Shown here piece after piece: positions 28,377-37,517 of a DNA stretch of 64,000 nucleotides. The notes beneath the pieces were generated by a model, which saw only the letters and a program-made list of their open reading frames with translations, did not search any database and was not told the origin of the DNA. The position numbers were made by a program, and so were the translations under genes. Position 1 is the first letter of the stretch. Each line of letters opens with the position of its first letter. Source of the DNA: Thiohalocapsa sp. (lineage in GTDB: Bacteria > Pseudomonadota > Gammaproteobacteria > Chromatiales > Chromatiaceae); contig JANQFX010000112.1 in NCBI GenBank assembly GCA_028277725.1, positions 37,913 through 101,912 of the forward strand, written 5' to 3'.

Positions 28377-28597
28377 TGGGGAATCCTCGGGTGGGTTTGA
28401 CGGATTGTCAGTCTGGACGCCGATCTATACCGGCCACTCAAGTCTAGTCTTGCGCCGCGACGGAATCGAGACGTCGGGGCACGGCATCGAGCCGATGCCC
28501 GCATCTTGCTCGCGGCGCGCGTAGACCGCACTTCTGCACATGACCCGAGCCGCGTTCGGCCGTGCCCGCCCGCTTTCCGTGCAGTTCAAGCCAACCC

Positions 28598-29329
28598 ATG
28601 ACTTCTTCACGCAAAGACCTCGACACACCCTCCAGTCACGGTGAGGTCGACGCCTTCCTGGCCAAGGTCGCCAGCACGCCGCGCCGGAGTGGTTCTTCGG
28701 CCACCGGGCGGCTGATCTTCGCGCTGGACGCCACGGCCAGCCGAGAGCCCACCTGGGATCGGGCAGCCGAGATCCAGGCGTCCATGTTCCAGGAGACCCG
28801 ACACCTGGGCGGCCTCCACGTTCAGCTGTGCCACTACGGTGGTTTCCGAGAGTTCACCGCCTCGCCCTGGTACGACAGCACGGATCAGCTACTGCCGCGC
28901 ATGACCCGCGTCTTCTGCGCGGCGGGCCTCACGCAGATCGGCCGGTTGCTGGACCACGCCAAGGCCGAGGCCGGTCGTGGGCAGGTGGATGCCCTGGTGT
29001 TCATCGGTGATTGCGTCGAGGAGGACCACGACCGCCTGGCGGGCCGAGCCGGCGAGCTGGGCCTGATCGGCCTGCCGGTATTCGTCTTCCAGGAGGGGCG
29101 GGATGCCGAAGCGGAGCGTGTCTTTCGGGACATCGCCCGCCTGTCCGGTGGTGCCTGGTGTCCGTTCGATCACAACAGCCCGCAGGTGCTTCGTGATCTG
29201 CTCAGCGCGGTGGCCGTGTTTGTCGCCGGCGGGCGCAAGGCGCTGGCCGACTTCGGCCGCGGGCGCGGCGGCGCGGTGTTGCAGCTGACCCGCCAAATGG
29301 AGCAAGGTTCGCACGGCGGTCGCGGTTAG
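28598..29329 (+). CDS. VWA-like protein of unknown function
   Basis: 243 residues from ATG 28598. A von Willebrand A/Rossmann-type core can be read: GRLIFALDATASREPTWD (DxTxS-like MIDAS), HVQLCHYGGF, VDALVFIGDCVEEDHDRLAGRAGELGLIGLPVFVFQEG and IARLSGGAWCPFDHNSP. Proteins of this type sit beside DnaJ-domain membrane proteins in several Proteobacteria, as here (next gene 71 bp downstream). No catalytic function can be assigned. Confidence 0.68.
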   Translation: MTSSRKDLDTPSSHGEVDAFLAKVASTPRRSGSSATGRLIFALDATASREPTWDRAAEIQASMFQETRHLGGLHVQLCHYGGFREFTASPWYDSTDQLLPRMTRVFCAAGLTQIGRLLDHAKAEAGRGQVDALVFIGDCVEEDHDRLAGRAGELGLIGLPVFVFQEGRDAEAERVFRDIARLSGGAWCPFDHNSPQVLRDLLSAVAVFVAGGRKALADFGRGRGGAVLQLTRQMEQGSHGGRG

Positions 29330-29400
29330 CGCACCGCGCGGGGCAGCCGTCGGTGGTCTTCCCGCCAGCGATGTTCACCCGAGGAGATGCATAAGCAAAC

Positions 29401-30186
29401 ATGGGTCGCTTGATCGTTCTGTTGGCGCTGATCGCGGCCGTTTGGTGGTTCCTGCGTTGGTTCCGTCGGACACCGCCTCATCAAGTGTCGGCCGTGCTGC
29501 GCAAGGTACTGCTGTGGGGGGGCGTCGGCCTGGTGGTGCTCGCGGTCATCAGCGGTCGACTGAACCCCATCTTCGCGGCAATCGCTGCCATGATCCCGGT
29601 TGTGATGCGGTTGCTGAACCTGTTGCAGATGCTGCCCGCCCTGCGGCGGCTGATGCAGTCCCTCGGGCTGGCCGGGGCGGTGGGCGGCATCGGCGGTCAG
29701 GGCGGCGCGTCGGGGGCTGGTGGAAGCTCAACCATCCGCACCCGATACCTCAACATGACCCTCGATCACGTCAGCGGCGCCATGGACGGCGGTGTGCTGG
29801 AAGGCCCTTTCGCGGGGCAGCGGCTGTCCGACCTGCGACTCGATCAACTGTTGCGGATGCTCGAGCTCTACCAGGAGTCCGACGCCCGCTCCGCCGCCGT
29901 GCTGACGGCCTACCTGGATCGCGAGCATGGCGAGGACTGGCGCGAGCGGGCCGGCTCGGGGCGCGAGGGTGGGTCACATGGGCCGGGCTCGGGACAGCAC
30001 GCCGCCGTCGGCGCCATGACCCGGGAGGACGCCTGGTCCATCCTCGGCCTGGATCCCGGCGCCAGCGCCGACGCGGTTCGCGCCGCCCATCGGCGCCTGA
30101 TGCAGCGCTTGCACCCGGACCGAGGCGGCAGCGACTACCTGGCCGCGCAGATCAACGCCGCCAAGGATCTGTTGCTCGGGGAGTAG
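29401..30186 (+). CDS. Membrane-anchored J-domain protein
   Basis: 261 residues. Two hydrophobic segments at about 2-18 and 38-75, a Gly-rich linker, a middle domain (RYLNMTLDHVSGAMDGGVLEGPFAGQRLSDL) and a C-terminal J domain (MTREDAWSILGLDPGASADAVRAAHRRLMQRLHPDRGGSDYLAAQINAAKDLLL) with the essential HPD. The layout recalls mitochondrial Tim14/Pam18 and bacterial DjlA-like co-chaperones that recruit DnaK to the membrane. Probably co-transcribed with the VWA-like gene. Confidence 0.83.
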   Translation: MGRLIVLLALIAAVWWFLRWFRRTPPHQVSAVLRKVLLWGGVGLVVLAVISGRLNPIFAAIAAMIPVVMRLLNLLQMLPALRRLMQSLGLAGAVGGIGGQGGASGAGGSSTIRTRYLNMTLDHVSGAMDGGVLEGPFAGQRLSDLRLDQLLRMLELYQESDARSAAVLTAYLDREHGEDWRERAGSGREGGSHGPGSGQHAAVGAMTREDAWSILGLDPGASADAVRAAHRRLMQRLHPDRGGSDYLAAQINAAKDLLLGE

Positions 30187-30354
30187 CGCGCCGAATGCGG
30201 CCCATTGGAGTGGGCTCCGGACCAGACGGCGTCAAGCGAAACGGGTCCATGCTTGATCAGGGCGAGCTCCCGCGAGCGGGCCGCGAACGCGTCGACGCCT
30301 TTCTTCAACGTCTCCAGGGCATCGGTGGTCGGTATAACGGGGATCAGCCCTGAG
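30187..30354 (-). other. Possible fragment of an unidentified coding sequence
   Basis: On the minus strand this interval is open and reads LIPVIPTTDALETLKKGVD, then AFAARSRELALIKHGPVSLD and AVWSGAHSNG, with codon use like real genes. It has no start of its own, since the repeat at 30355 abuts its upstream side, and it overlaps the end of the J-domain gene downstream. I cannot name it; it may be a remnant. Confidence 0.25.
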
Positions 30355-30591
30355 CCTAGACCGAGCAGTTGACCGCGCCGACTTCCATGCAAGGCACTGA
30401 TTTGCTGCTGGTTCCTCGGCGACGTTCAGGTCATCCATTGGGTGACGCGCGCTACGGTCGCCATGGCATGCCCCGCGGGGCGCCCAGCTTCGTTACAACT
30501 CCTTGGAATAGCGTGACTATTCCGCGTCGTTGTGCCTTGCTGGACACCCCGCGGGACCTACCCTGACGACCGTCCAACTGCTCCGTCTAGG
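30355..30591 (+). mobile_element. 237-bp MITE-like repeat, copy B
   Basis: Ends CCTAGA/TCTAGG; left terminus GAGCAGTTGACCG and right terminus CGGTC-side CCAACTGCTCC form a near-perfect inverted repeat of about 20 bp. It is flanked by a perfect 5-bp target duplication, CTGAG (30350-30354 and 30592-30596). An internal hairpin GGAATAG-N5-CTATTCC lies near 30504-30522. It is about 85% identical to copy C by eye and of equal length. It is inserted two codons before the original stop of the transglutaminase gene on the minus strand. Confidence 0.92.
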
Positions 30592-32712
30592 CTGAGGCGA
30601 CCGGCCGGGTCGATCCCAGTCGCGCAGGCAATCGTCCAGCAGGCGGCGGAGTCGGTCGGTGCCTTCGGCGTCGAGCCCGGCGGGGTCGAAGCGGCTTCGA
30701 TAGTGCAGCAGGACGGCATCTCGCAGCTTTGCGAGGTCATCGGCTTCCGACGCGACTTCGGCGCCGGCCTGCTCGGCCCCGAGGCGGCGGCTCCATTCCA
30801 GCAGTGTTTCTCCGTTGCGTCGGCCCTGGCCCCATCGCGCGGCGGCAGTTTCCAGCGCCGCGAAGGGTGACTCCGGGCTCACCGCGGGCGGTTTCCGCGC
30901 CTGGTCCGCTGGGCCCGTACCGCGTCGCGCACGGCGCACGATGCGCCAGGCGAGGATGACCACCAGCAGGGCCAGCGGTAGCAGCAGCCAGTTGCGCTCG
31001 CCGCGCTCCTCCGCCGCCGCGCCCGAGAGCGACAGCCTGAACCACGCGAGGAAGTCGGAGACGCCGAGCGTCCAGGGGCGCTGCGCCGCCTCGAACGCTG
31101 CCCAGTCCGGTGGCGTTGGGTCGAAACTGTGCCAACGGCCCTCCAGATGCGCGAGCACCCAGGCGTGCGCGTGGCTCTCCCGCGCGATCCAGGCGTCTTC
31201 CAACGCACTGTACTCCTGCACCGACCAACCGCGCACGTAGCGAGTCGGGATGCCCGCGGCGCGCAGGGCCAGCGCGGCGGTGGTGGCGAAGTACTCGCAA
31301 TGGCCGAAGCGGGCGTCCTCCAGGAAATGCTGCAAGGGTCCGACGTCCTCGGGCGTCTCGGGCAGGGTCAGGGAGTAGCGGAATTCGGTGGCGAAGTGGC
31401 GTTCGAGGGTCCGCAGGGCCTGTTCGGGCGGCAGGTCCGCAAGGCCAAGGGAGGCACTGAATTCCTGGGTTGCGTCCGCATCGCGTCCGACCAGCCGCAG
31501 GTCGGACGGCGAGGGAGGGGGGATCAGCGACTCGGCGAGCGCCGCAGGCGCCGAGTCGACGCGGTAGTTGAGCAGTGGTTCATTGAGGCCGACCCGATAC
31601 CTGATGGTGCCGAAGCCGTTTCGGTGCAGGTCTTTGCCCCTCAGGCCGGTGAGCCCGGCGGCGCCGAGGGGTAGCGGCAGCAGCCCCTCGGGGCGGCGCA
31701 GCAGCATAACGATGCGCTGGTCGGCCCGATCGGTTGTGTCCTGTGCTGCGTCGGCCAGCGCCGAGTCGCTCGGCTCCAGCAGCGGACGGCGGACAGCGCC
31801 ATCGGGCACCGGTTCGAATAGCGAACCGGTCGTGAACCAAGTGCCGTCCACGTAGCGGTCGTAGCTGGCGTTGGCCAGCAACAGGGCACCGTCGATGGGT
31901 GCGGTCGGATAGACACGCAGCATGATGCGTTCCGAGCCCTTCAGTCGTCCGACCTCGCCGATGGCCGTGGTGGCCCGGTAGGGATCGAGACCCGTGCCCA
32001 GCCAGCGCTCCATCCAGTGCATCACCACCTGCTCCGCCGCATCCTGGCTCCAGCGCAGCCCGGCGGAGAGGCCGGTGGCTAGCGCCAACGCGACGACCAT
32101 GGCCGCGACGAACCGCAGCCGACGTGCGCTGTTGGAGGCCACCGGGGGCCAGAGTGCCGCGGCGGTGAGCAACGTCAGCAGTGGCAGCAACCAGGGTGTG
32201 AGCGGCTGCACCATGGAGGCCGCGATGACGCACAGGGACAGGTAGAACCAACGCAGGTCGAACGACTGCTCGCCACCGGGCCTGGAGCCGGTTGGGCCGC
32301 CGCGCAGGCTCAGGATCAGCACGGACAGATCCAGCCCGTCCCGACGGCCATAGAGCTGCACCGCGAACAGGGGAAACACCAGGCCGGGCAGCCATTGGAT
32401 CAGCAGGATCAGCGCCGTGCCCAGCCGCGGCTGGTTCAGAAACAACCAACCACCGGCCAGCACGATCATGATGCTGCAGAGATCGGCCACCCGCTGGCGT
32501 TCCTTCAGCGCGAGTTCGAAGCGCCAGCTGGTCAGCGCCGGCAGCGACGCCAGCCCGGCCAGTGGCAGCGCCAGCCACCAGAGCCCCGTGAGCAGGCCCC
32601 AGAAAAGCAGGGCGGCGGGGATCAGCCAGGGCGGCGGCGAGACATGCTGCCTAGCGGTGTGCTTGGGTAAGAACGCGCTGGTGGGGACCGGATGTATCGA
32701 CGTCGGGGCCAT
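30517..32712 (-). CDS. TgpA-type transglutaminase membrane protein, C-terminus extended by the repeat
   Basis: About 731 residues. N-terminal membrane helices, then a large periplasmic loop carrying a transglutaminase-like domain with the full triad: Cys in FGHCEYFATTAALALRAAGIPTRYV, His in ESHAHAWV and Asp in FDPTPPDW. A further helix (WLLLPLALLVVILAWRI) and a cytoplasmic DUF4129-like tail follow. The last residues (RRSSWTVVRVG to HNDAE) are encoded by mobile-repeat copy B. Reading across the empty target site gives PQG followed by TGA, so the native end was two codons past the insertion point. The start is uncertain (ATG 32712, or 32835 upstream). The usual MoxR ATPase and DUF58 partners are absent. 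Confidence 0.85.
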   Translation of the reverse strand: MAPTSIHPVPTSAFLPKHTARQHVSPPPWLIPAALLFWGLLTGLWWLALPLAGLASLPALTSWRFELALKERQRVADLCSIMIVLAGGWLFLNQPRLGTALILLIQWLPGLVFPLFAVQLYGRRDGLDLSVLILSLRGGPTGSRPGGEQSFDLRWFYLSLCVIAASMVQPLTPWLLPLLTLLTAAALWPPVASNSARRLRFVAAMVVALALATGLSAGLRWSQDAAEQVVMHWMERWLGTGLDPYRATTAIGEVGRLKGSERIMLRVYPTAPIDGALLLANASYDRYVDGTWFTTGSLFEPVPDGAVRRPLLEPSDSALADAAQDTTDRADQRIVMLLRRPEGLLPLPLGAAGLTGLRGKDLHRNGFGTIRYRVGLNEPLLNYRVDSAPAALAESLIPPPSPSDLRLVGRDADATQEFSASLGLADLPPEQALRTLERHFATEFRYSLTLPETPEDVGPLQHFLEDARFGHCEYFATTAALALRAAGIPTRYVRGWSVQEYSALEDAWIARESHAHAWVLAHLEGRWHSFDPTPPDWAAFEAAQRPWTLGVSDFLAWFRLSLSGAAAEERGERNWLLLPLALLVVILAWRIVRRARRGTGPADQARKPPAVSPESPFAALETAAARWGQGRRNGETLLEWSRRLGAEQAGAEVASEADDLAKLRDAVLLHYRSRFDPAGLDAEGTDRLRRLLDDCLRDWDRPGRSPQPRRSSWTVVRVGPAGCPARHNDAE

Positions 32713-32955
32713 GGGTGTTTGTATCCGGGTGACCGGTGGCGGTCGCTCCATGGGCAGGTCTGGGGGAACATCCAAGCCGCTTCGCAGGCCGGCTGGAGCC
32801 CAGCAGATGTGCTCGCCGATGACGCCGATCAACACGTGTAAGCGCCGGCCCAGCGTGCCGAGGACGACGAAGCATGGGTCCGCGGGCCTGCGGAGCTGGG
32901 CGGCACGATCGAAGGCGTCACGGGCGGATGATCCCGTTGGCCCGGTGGAGACTAG

Positions 32956-34038
<1,083 letters not shown>

Positions 34039-34110
34039 GTCGCATCGACTGTCGGATGCGATCCGGCGAGCGTCCGTTTCCGAAGACTATGCCCTGTCGT
34101 TAGCCCGTCT

Positions 34111-34923
34111 ATGGATCACTACGCCGTTATCGGAAACCCCATCGCGCATAGCAAGTCGCCGCAGATCCACGCGGCCTTCGCGCATCAGACCGGACAGCAG
34201 TTGAGCTATGGCCGTCTGCTGGGCAGCCTGGACGACTTCGCCGCCGACGTGCGCGCCTTCGTCGCCGACGGTGGGCGCGGGCTCAATGTCACGGTTCCGT
34301 TCAAACAGCAGGCCTGGGCGCTGCTGGCGGACCGGACGCCACGCGCCGAGTTGGCGGGCGCCGTCAACACCATCATCGTGCTCGACGGCGGCCTACTGCG
34401 CGGGGACAACACCGATGGTGTCGGGCTGGTGCGTGATCTGGTCGGCAACCACGGGTTCGACTTCGCCGGCCGCCGCGTGCTGTTGCTCGGTGCCGGCGGC
34501 GCCGCGCACGGCGTGCTCGGTGAGCTGCTGGCCGCAGGGCCCGGCTCCCTGACCGTCGCCAACCGCACGGCCGAGAAGGCCGTCGCCCTGGCACAGGCGG
34601 CCGGGGGTGACGTGGCCGGGTGCGGTCTCGCGGACCTGGAGGCGCAGGGTTTCGACCTTGTCGTCAACGCCACCTCCAGCGGCCTCGGAGGCGGTGTGCC
34701 GGCACTGCCCGAGGGCGTGCTCGCCGAGGGCGGTTGGACCTACGACATGGTCTACGGCGACGGGCCGACGCCATTCTGCCTCTGGGGGGAGGGGCAGGGC
34801 GCCGCGCGGACGCTGGACGGCCTTGGCATGCTGGTGGAGCAGGCGGCCGAGTCCTTCTGGCTCTGGCGCGGCGTGCGCCCGAGCACCGCGCCGGTCATCG
34901 AGATGCTGCGCGCCGGCACTTGA
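34111..34923 (+). CDS. aroE: Shikimate dehydrogenase
   Basis: 270 residues. NADPH-dependent reduction of 3-dehydroshikimate. The substrate site is SKSPQIH plus the catalytic Lys in NVTVPFKQ and the Asp in RGDNTDGVG. The cofactor site is LLLGAGGAAHGV with the NRTAEKA basic patch that selects NADP. Normal length. Runs into the next oxidoreductase gene with 11 bp between them. Confidence 0.95.
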   Translation: MDHYAVIGNPIAHSKSPQIHAAFAHQTGQQLSYGRLLGSLDDFAADVRAFVADGGRGLNVTVPFKQQAWALLADRTPRAELAGAVNTIIVLDGGLLRGDNTDGVGLVRDLVGNHGFDFAGRRVLLLGAGGAAHGVLGELLAAGPGSLTVANRTAEKAVALAQAAGGDVAGCGLADLEAQGFDLVVNATSSGLGGGVPALPEGVLAEGGWTYDMVYGDGPTPFCLWGEGQGAARTLDGLGMLVEQAAESFWLWRGVRPSTAPVIEMLRAGT

Positions 34924-34934
34924 GAGGGTGACAC

Positions 34935-35813
34935 ATGCACGTCTCCGTTCTCGGCACCGGACTGCTCGGCGGCGCGATCGCGCTGCGGCTCAAGGCCCAG
35001 GGCTTCGCGGTCAGCGCCTGGAACCGAACCGCAGAGAAGGCGGAACCCTTGGCCGAGGCGGGTATCGATCTGCCGGGCACTCCCGCCGCCTGCATCGAGG
35101 TCGCGGACGTGACCCTGACGCTGCTGGCGGATGCCGAGGCCATCGACGCTACCCTGTTCGGCGGTGAGCAGACGCCTGATCTGGCCGGCCGCACCCTGGT
35201 GCAGATGGGCACCATCGCACCGGCCGAGAGCCGCGAACTTGGCGTGCGTATCGCCTCGGTCGGTGGCGCTTACCTGGAGGCACCCGTGCTCGGCAGCCTG
35301 CCCGAAGCACGGGTCGGCCAGCTCCTGGTTATGGCGTCCGGAGACGAGGCCCTGTTCCAGCACTGCCTGCCGGTGTTTGCGGCCCTGTCCGATCAGCCGC
35401 TGCACATCGGCGGCCTGGGGCAGGCGGCGGCGCTCAAGCTCGCACTGAACCAGCTCATCGTCGGCCTGACCGCGACCTTCTCACTGAGCCTCGGCCTGGT
35501 CCGCCAGGCCGGTCTGGATGTGGAGCAGTTCATGGGCCTGGTGCGCCAGAGCGCGCTCTATGCCCCAACCTTCGACAAGAAACTCCCGAAGTACCTGAGT
35601 CACGACTATGCGAGCGCCAATTTCCCACTGAAGCACTTGCTCAAGGACGCCCGTCTCGTCGAGCGCGTCCTCGTCGAGGCAGGCATTGATGCCGGCACCG
35701 TGACCGTGGTGGCCGATGCGGCTGAGCGCGGCATCGCTGACGGACACGCCGACGACGATTACTCCTCGGTCTACGAGGCCCTTGTAGACGCCCGCCGCGA
35801 TACGACGTGCTGA
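34935..35813 (+). CDS. NAD(P)-dependent beta-hydroxyacid dehydrogenase family protein
   Basis: 292 residues of the 3-hydroxyisobutyrate dehydrogenase/GLYR family. The cofactor loop is VLGTGLLGGAIA, with WNRT indicating NADP preference. The active-site regions are QMGTIAPAES and EAPVLGS, and the catalytic Lys lies in AALKLALNQL. Substrates of this family are small beta-hydroxy acids such as glyoxylate/succinic semialdehyde, 3-hydroxyisobutyrate or tartronate; which one applies here cannot be told. A GAGGG ribosome binding site lies 8 bp upstream; probably in an operon with aroE. Confidence 0.87.
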   Translation: MHVSVLGTGLLGGAIALRLKAQGFAVSAWNRTAEKAEPLAEAGIDLPGTPAACIEVADVTLTLLADAEAIDATLFGGEQTPDLAGRTLVQMGTIAPAESRELGVRIASVGGAYLEAPVLGSLPEARVGQLLVMASGDEALFQHCLPVFAALSDQPLHIGGLGQAAALKLALNQLIVGLTATFSLSLGLVRQAGLDVEQFMGLVRQSALYAPTFDKKLPKYLSHDYASANFPLKHLLKDARLVERVLVEAGIDAGTVTVVADAAERGIADGHADDDYSSVYEALVDARRDTTC

Positions 35814-35881
35814 CGGGCGTTGACTCGGGTGGCTGGATGCCTCCTTGGTCCACCAACGACACATTCCCCAAGGGAGCCACC

Positions 35882-36586
35882 ATGCTCGCAGACTCCGATC
35901 TGCCCTTCACCCATTCCCCGGGCTGGCGTGAGCGCCACATGCGCCGCCGGCACGGCAATCCACTGTTCGCCTGGCCGCCGCAGGAGGTCGCGCCTGAGGC
36001 GTTGCTGGAGGCCCAGCGCCTGGATCATGAGGAGATGGAGGGCTTTCGCGATGAGTTCCGCGAGGCGGTGCAGCGGGCGGTGGACCTGCCGGCCGATGCC
36101 GGCAGCGACCCGGTGTTGGAACTCAAGGCCGACCTTGAACGCCTGTACGAACAGGCCTGCGGCCTGCCGGAGGACCAGACCGAGCCGAAGGGGGCCTTGG
36201 CCAAGCTCATCGAGATCATCATGGCCACGCTGCGCCGCCACACCGAGGGCGACTCCACGGCGCTCGGTGAGCTATCCGACGAGGCGGCGGCGCGGGTGAT
36301 CCACTTTCGTCTGCTCGCGCACCCGCTGGTGGCGGACATCCTGCATCCGGACAGCCCGATCCTGCCCCAGGAGCTGGCACCCTCACTGTTGTCGGCGTCC
36401 GACGAGGAACTCGCCGCCGCCTGCGAGCTCTTCGGCCCGGCGCAGCTGGCCGCCCTGGCGGACGAGGCAGAAGCCTTGGCGGCACGGCTCGAGCGCCTCG
36501 GCGTGGAGGTGACCGGGCTCGCCAGCCGCGTCGTCGAGCTGCGGCAGCTCGCGGCGGAAGCCCTCGGCGCCGACCGCGCCCACTGA
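35882..36586 (+). CDS. Hypothetical cytosolic coiled-coil protein
   Basis: 234 residues from ATG 35882, with AAGGGAG upstream. Strongly acidic and almost entirely helical (EALLEAQRLDHEEMEGFRDEF, then ALADEAEALAARLERLGVEV), with no signal, membrane segment or known domain. It sits between the dehydrogenase and an exported hypothetical protein. Function unknown. Confidence 0.7.
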   Translation: MLADSDLPFTHSPGWRERHMRRRHGNPLFAWPPQEVAPEALLEAQRLDHEEMEGFRDEFREAVQRAVDLPADAGSDPVLELKADLERLYEQACGLPEDQTEPKGALAKLIEIIMATLRRHTEGDSTALGELSDEAAARVIHFRLLAHPLVADILHPDSPILPQELAPSLLSASDEELAAACELFGPAQLAALADEAEALAARLERLGVEVTGLASRVVELRQLAAEALGADRAH

Positions 36587-36593
36587 CGTCAGC

Positions 36594-37304
36594 GTGAAGG
36601 CCACGTCCAGCCGCATCGGCCGGGTCGGCCGCGCCGGATTCTGTCTTGCACCCCGAGCCGGCTGGCGTATCGGCGCGCTGTGGTTGGTGCTCGGGGCGGT
36701 GGTCTTCGGCCCCGGCGCTGCCGAGGAGACGGCGGCCGCAATCTGGCGGCAGAGCATTCCACCGGTTGTCGATAAGTGGCTGCCGAGCGATTGGTGGGTC
36801 CCGGAACGATCCGTATCCGGGCACATCAATGCCGATCCCCATGAGGACCTTGCGATTGTCGTCGCACGGCGCGTCGATGCCCCGGAAGACCCCGACTTTC
36901 CACGCGGCTCGCGGGGACTCCTGGTGCTGTTCGGCGACGACGACGGGCGCTGGCGGCGCGGGGCGATGTTGCCGGGGCTGCTGCCCTGTGTGGAGTGCAC
37001 CGGCGCGCTGGGCGGGCGCATCGGGTCCGCTCTGTTCGACATCGAAGTCTCGGCGGACGGTCTACTGGAGGTCGGCTGGGTCGCACGCAAGCAGTTCACC
37101 AAGGGTGTTCGGCTCTGGATCGGTTGGGACTCGGGCGAACGCGGGCTCGGCCTACTCGCCGATGAGGTGAGTATCATTCGTCCGGGTCACCGGGGCCTGA
37201 TTCACCGGGATTATCGCGCCGGGCGAATGTGGGTCGACGGCGCAGAGATCGAGATGCCTGCGCGCTTCATTCCCATCGAAGACGTCTCCGCGGAGCAGTA
37301 TTGA
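36594..37304 (+). CDS. Hypothetical exported protein
   Basis: 236 residues from a GTG at 36594, 8 bp after the previous stop. An N-terminal hydrophobic signal (WRIGALWLVLGAVVFGPGAAEE) is followed by a globular beta-rich region (HINADPHEDLAIVVARRVD, SRGLLVLFGDDDGRWRRGAMLPG, LWIGWDSGERG). The DxNxD-like HINADPHEDLA phrase recalls FG-GAP/VCBS calcium loops. No named family is assigned. Probably translated with the preceding gene. Confidence 0.68.
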   Translation: MKATSSRIGRVGRAGFCLAPRAGWRIGALWLVLGAVVFGPGAAEETAAAIWRQSIPPVVDKWLPSDWWVPERSVSGHINADPHEDLAIVVARRVDAPEDPDFPRGSRGLLVLFGDDDGRWRRGAMLPGLLPCVECTGALGGRIGSALFDIEVSADGLLEVGWVARKQFTKGVRLWIGWDSGERGLGLLADEVSIIRPGHRGLIHRDYRAGRMWVDGAEIEMPARFIPIEDVSAEQY

Positions 37305-37517
37305 CGCGCGGTCAGTCGGGATTCGGGCTTGCTCGTCACCCTTGCATTATCAGGGACCTCCCTTACTCACCTCCTAGTCGCGGATGCAGCCGACTGAGTC
37401 TAGGCCGCGCCAGACGCGAACACGAGGACCCGGTGCCTTTTGCTGGCCTGCCCGTCGTGCCCAGCCATTCCGCCCCCTCGGTCCGCCCAGCCGTTCCGCC
37501 TTTGGGAGCCGTTCCCC

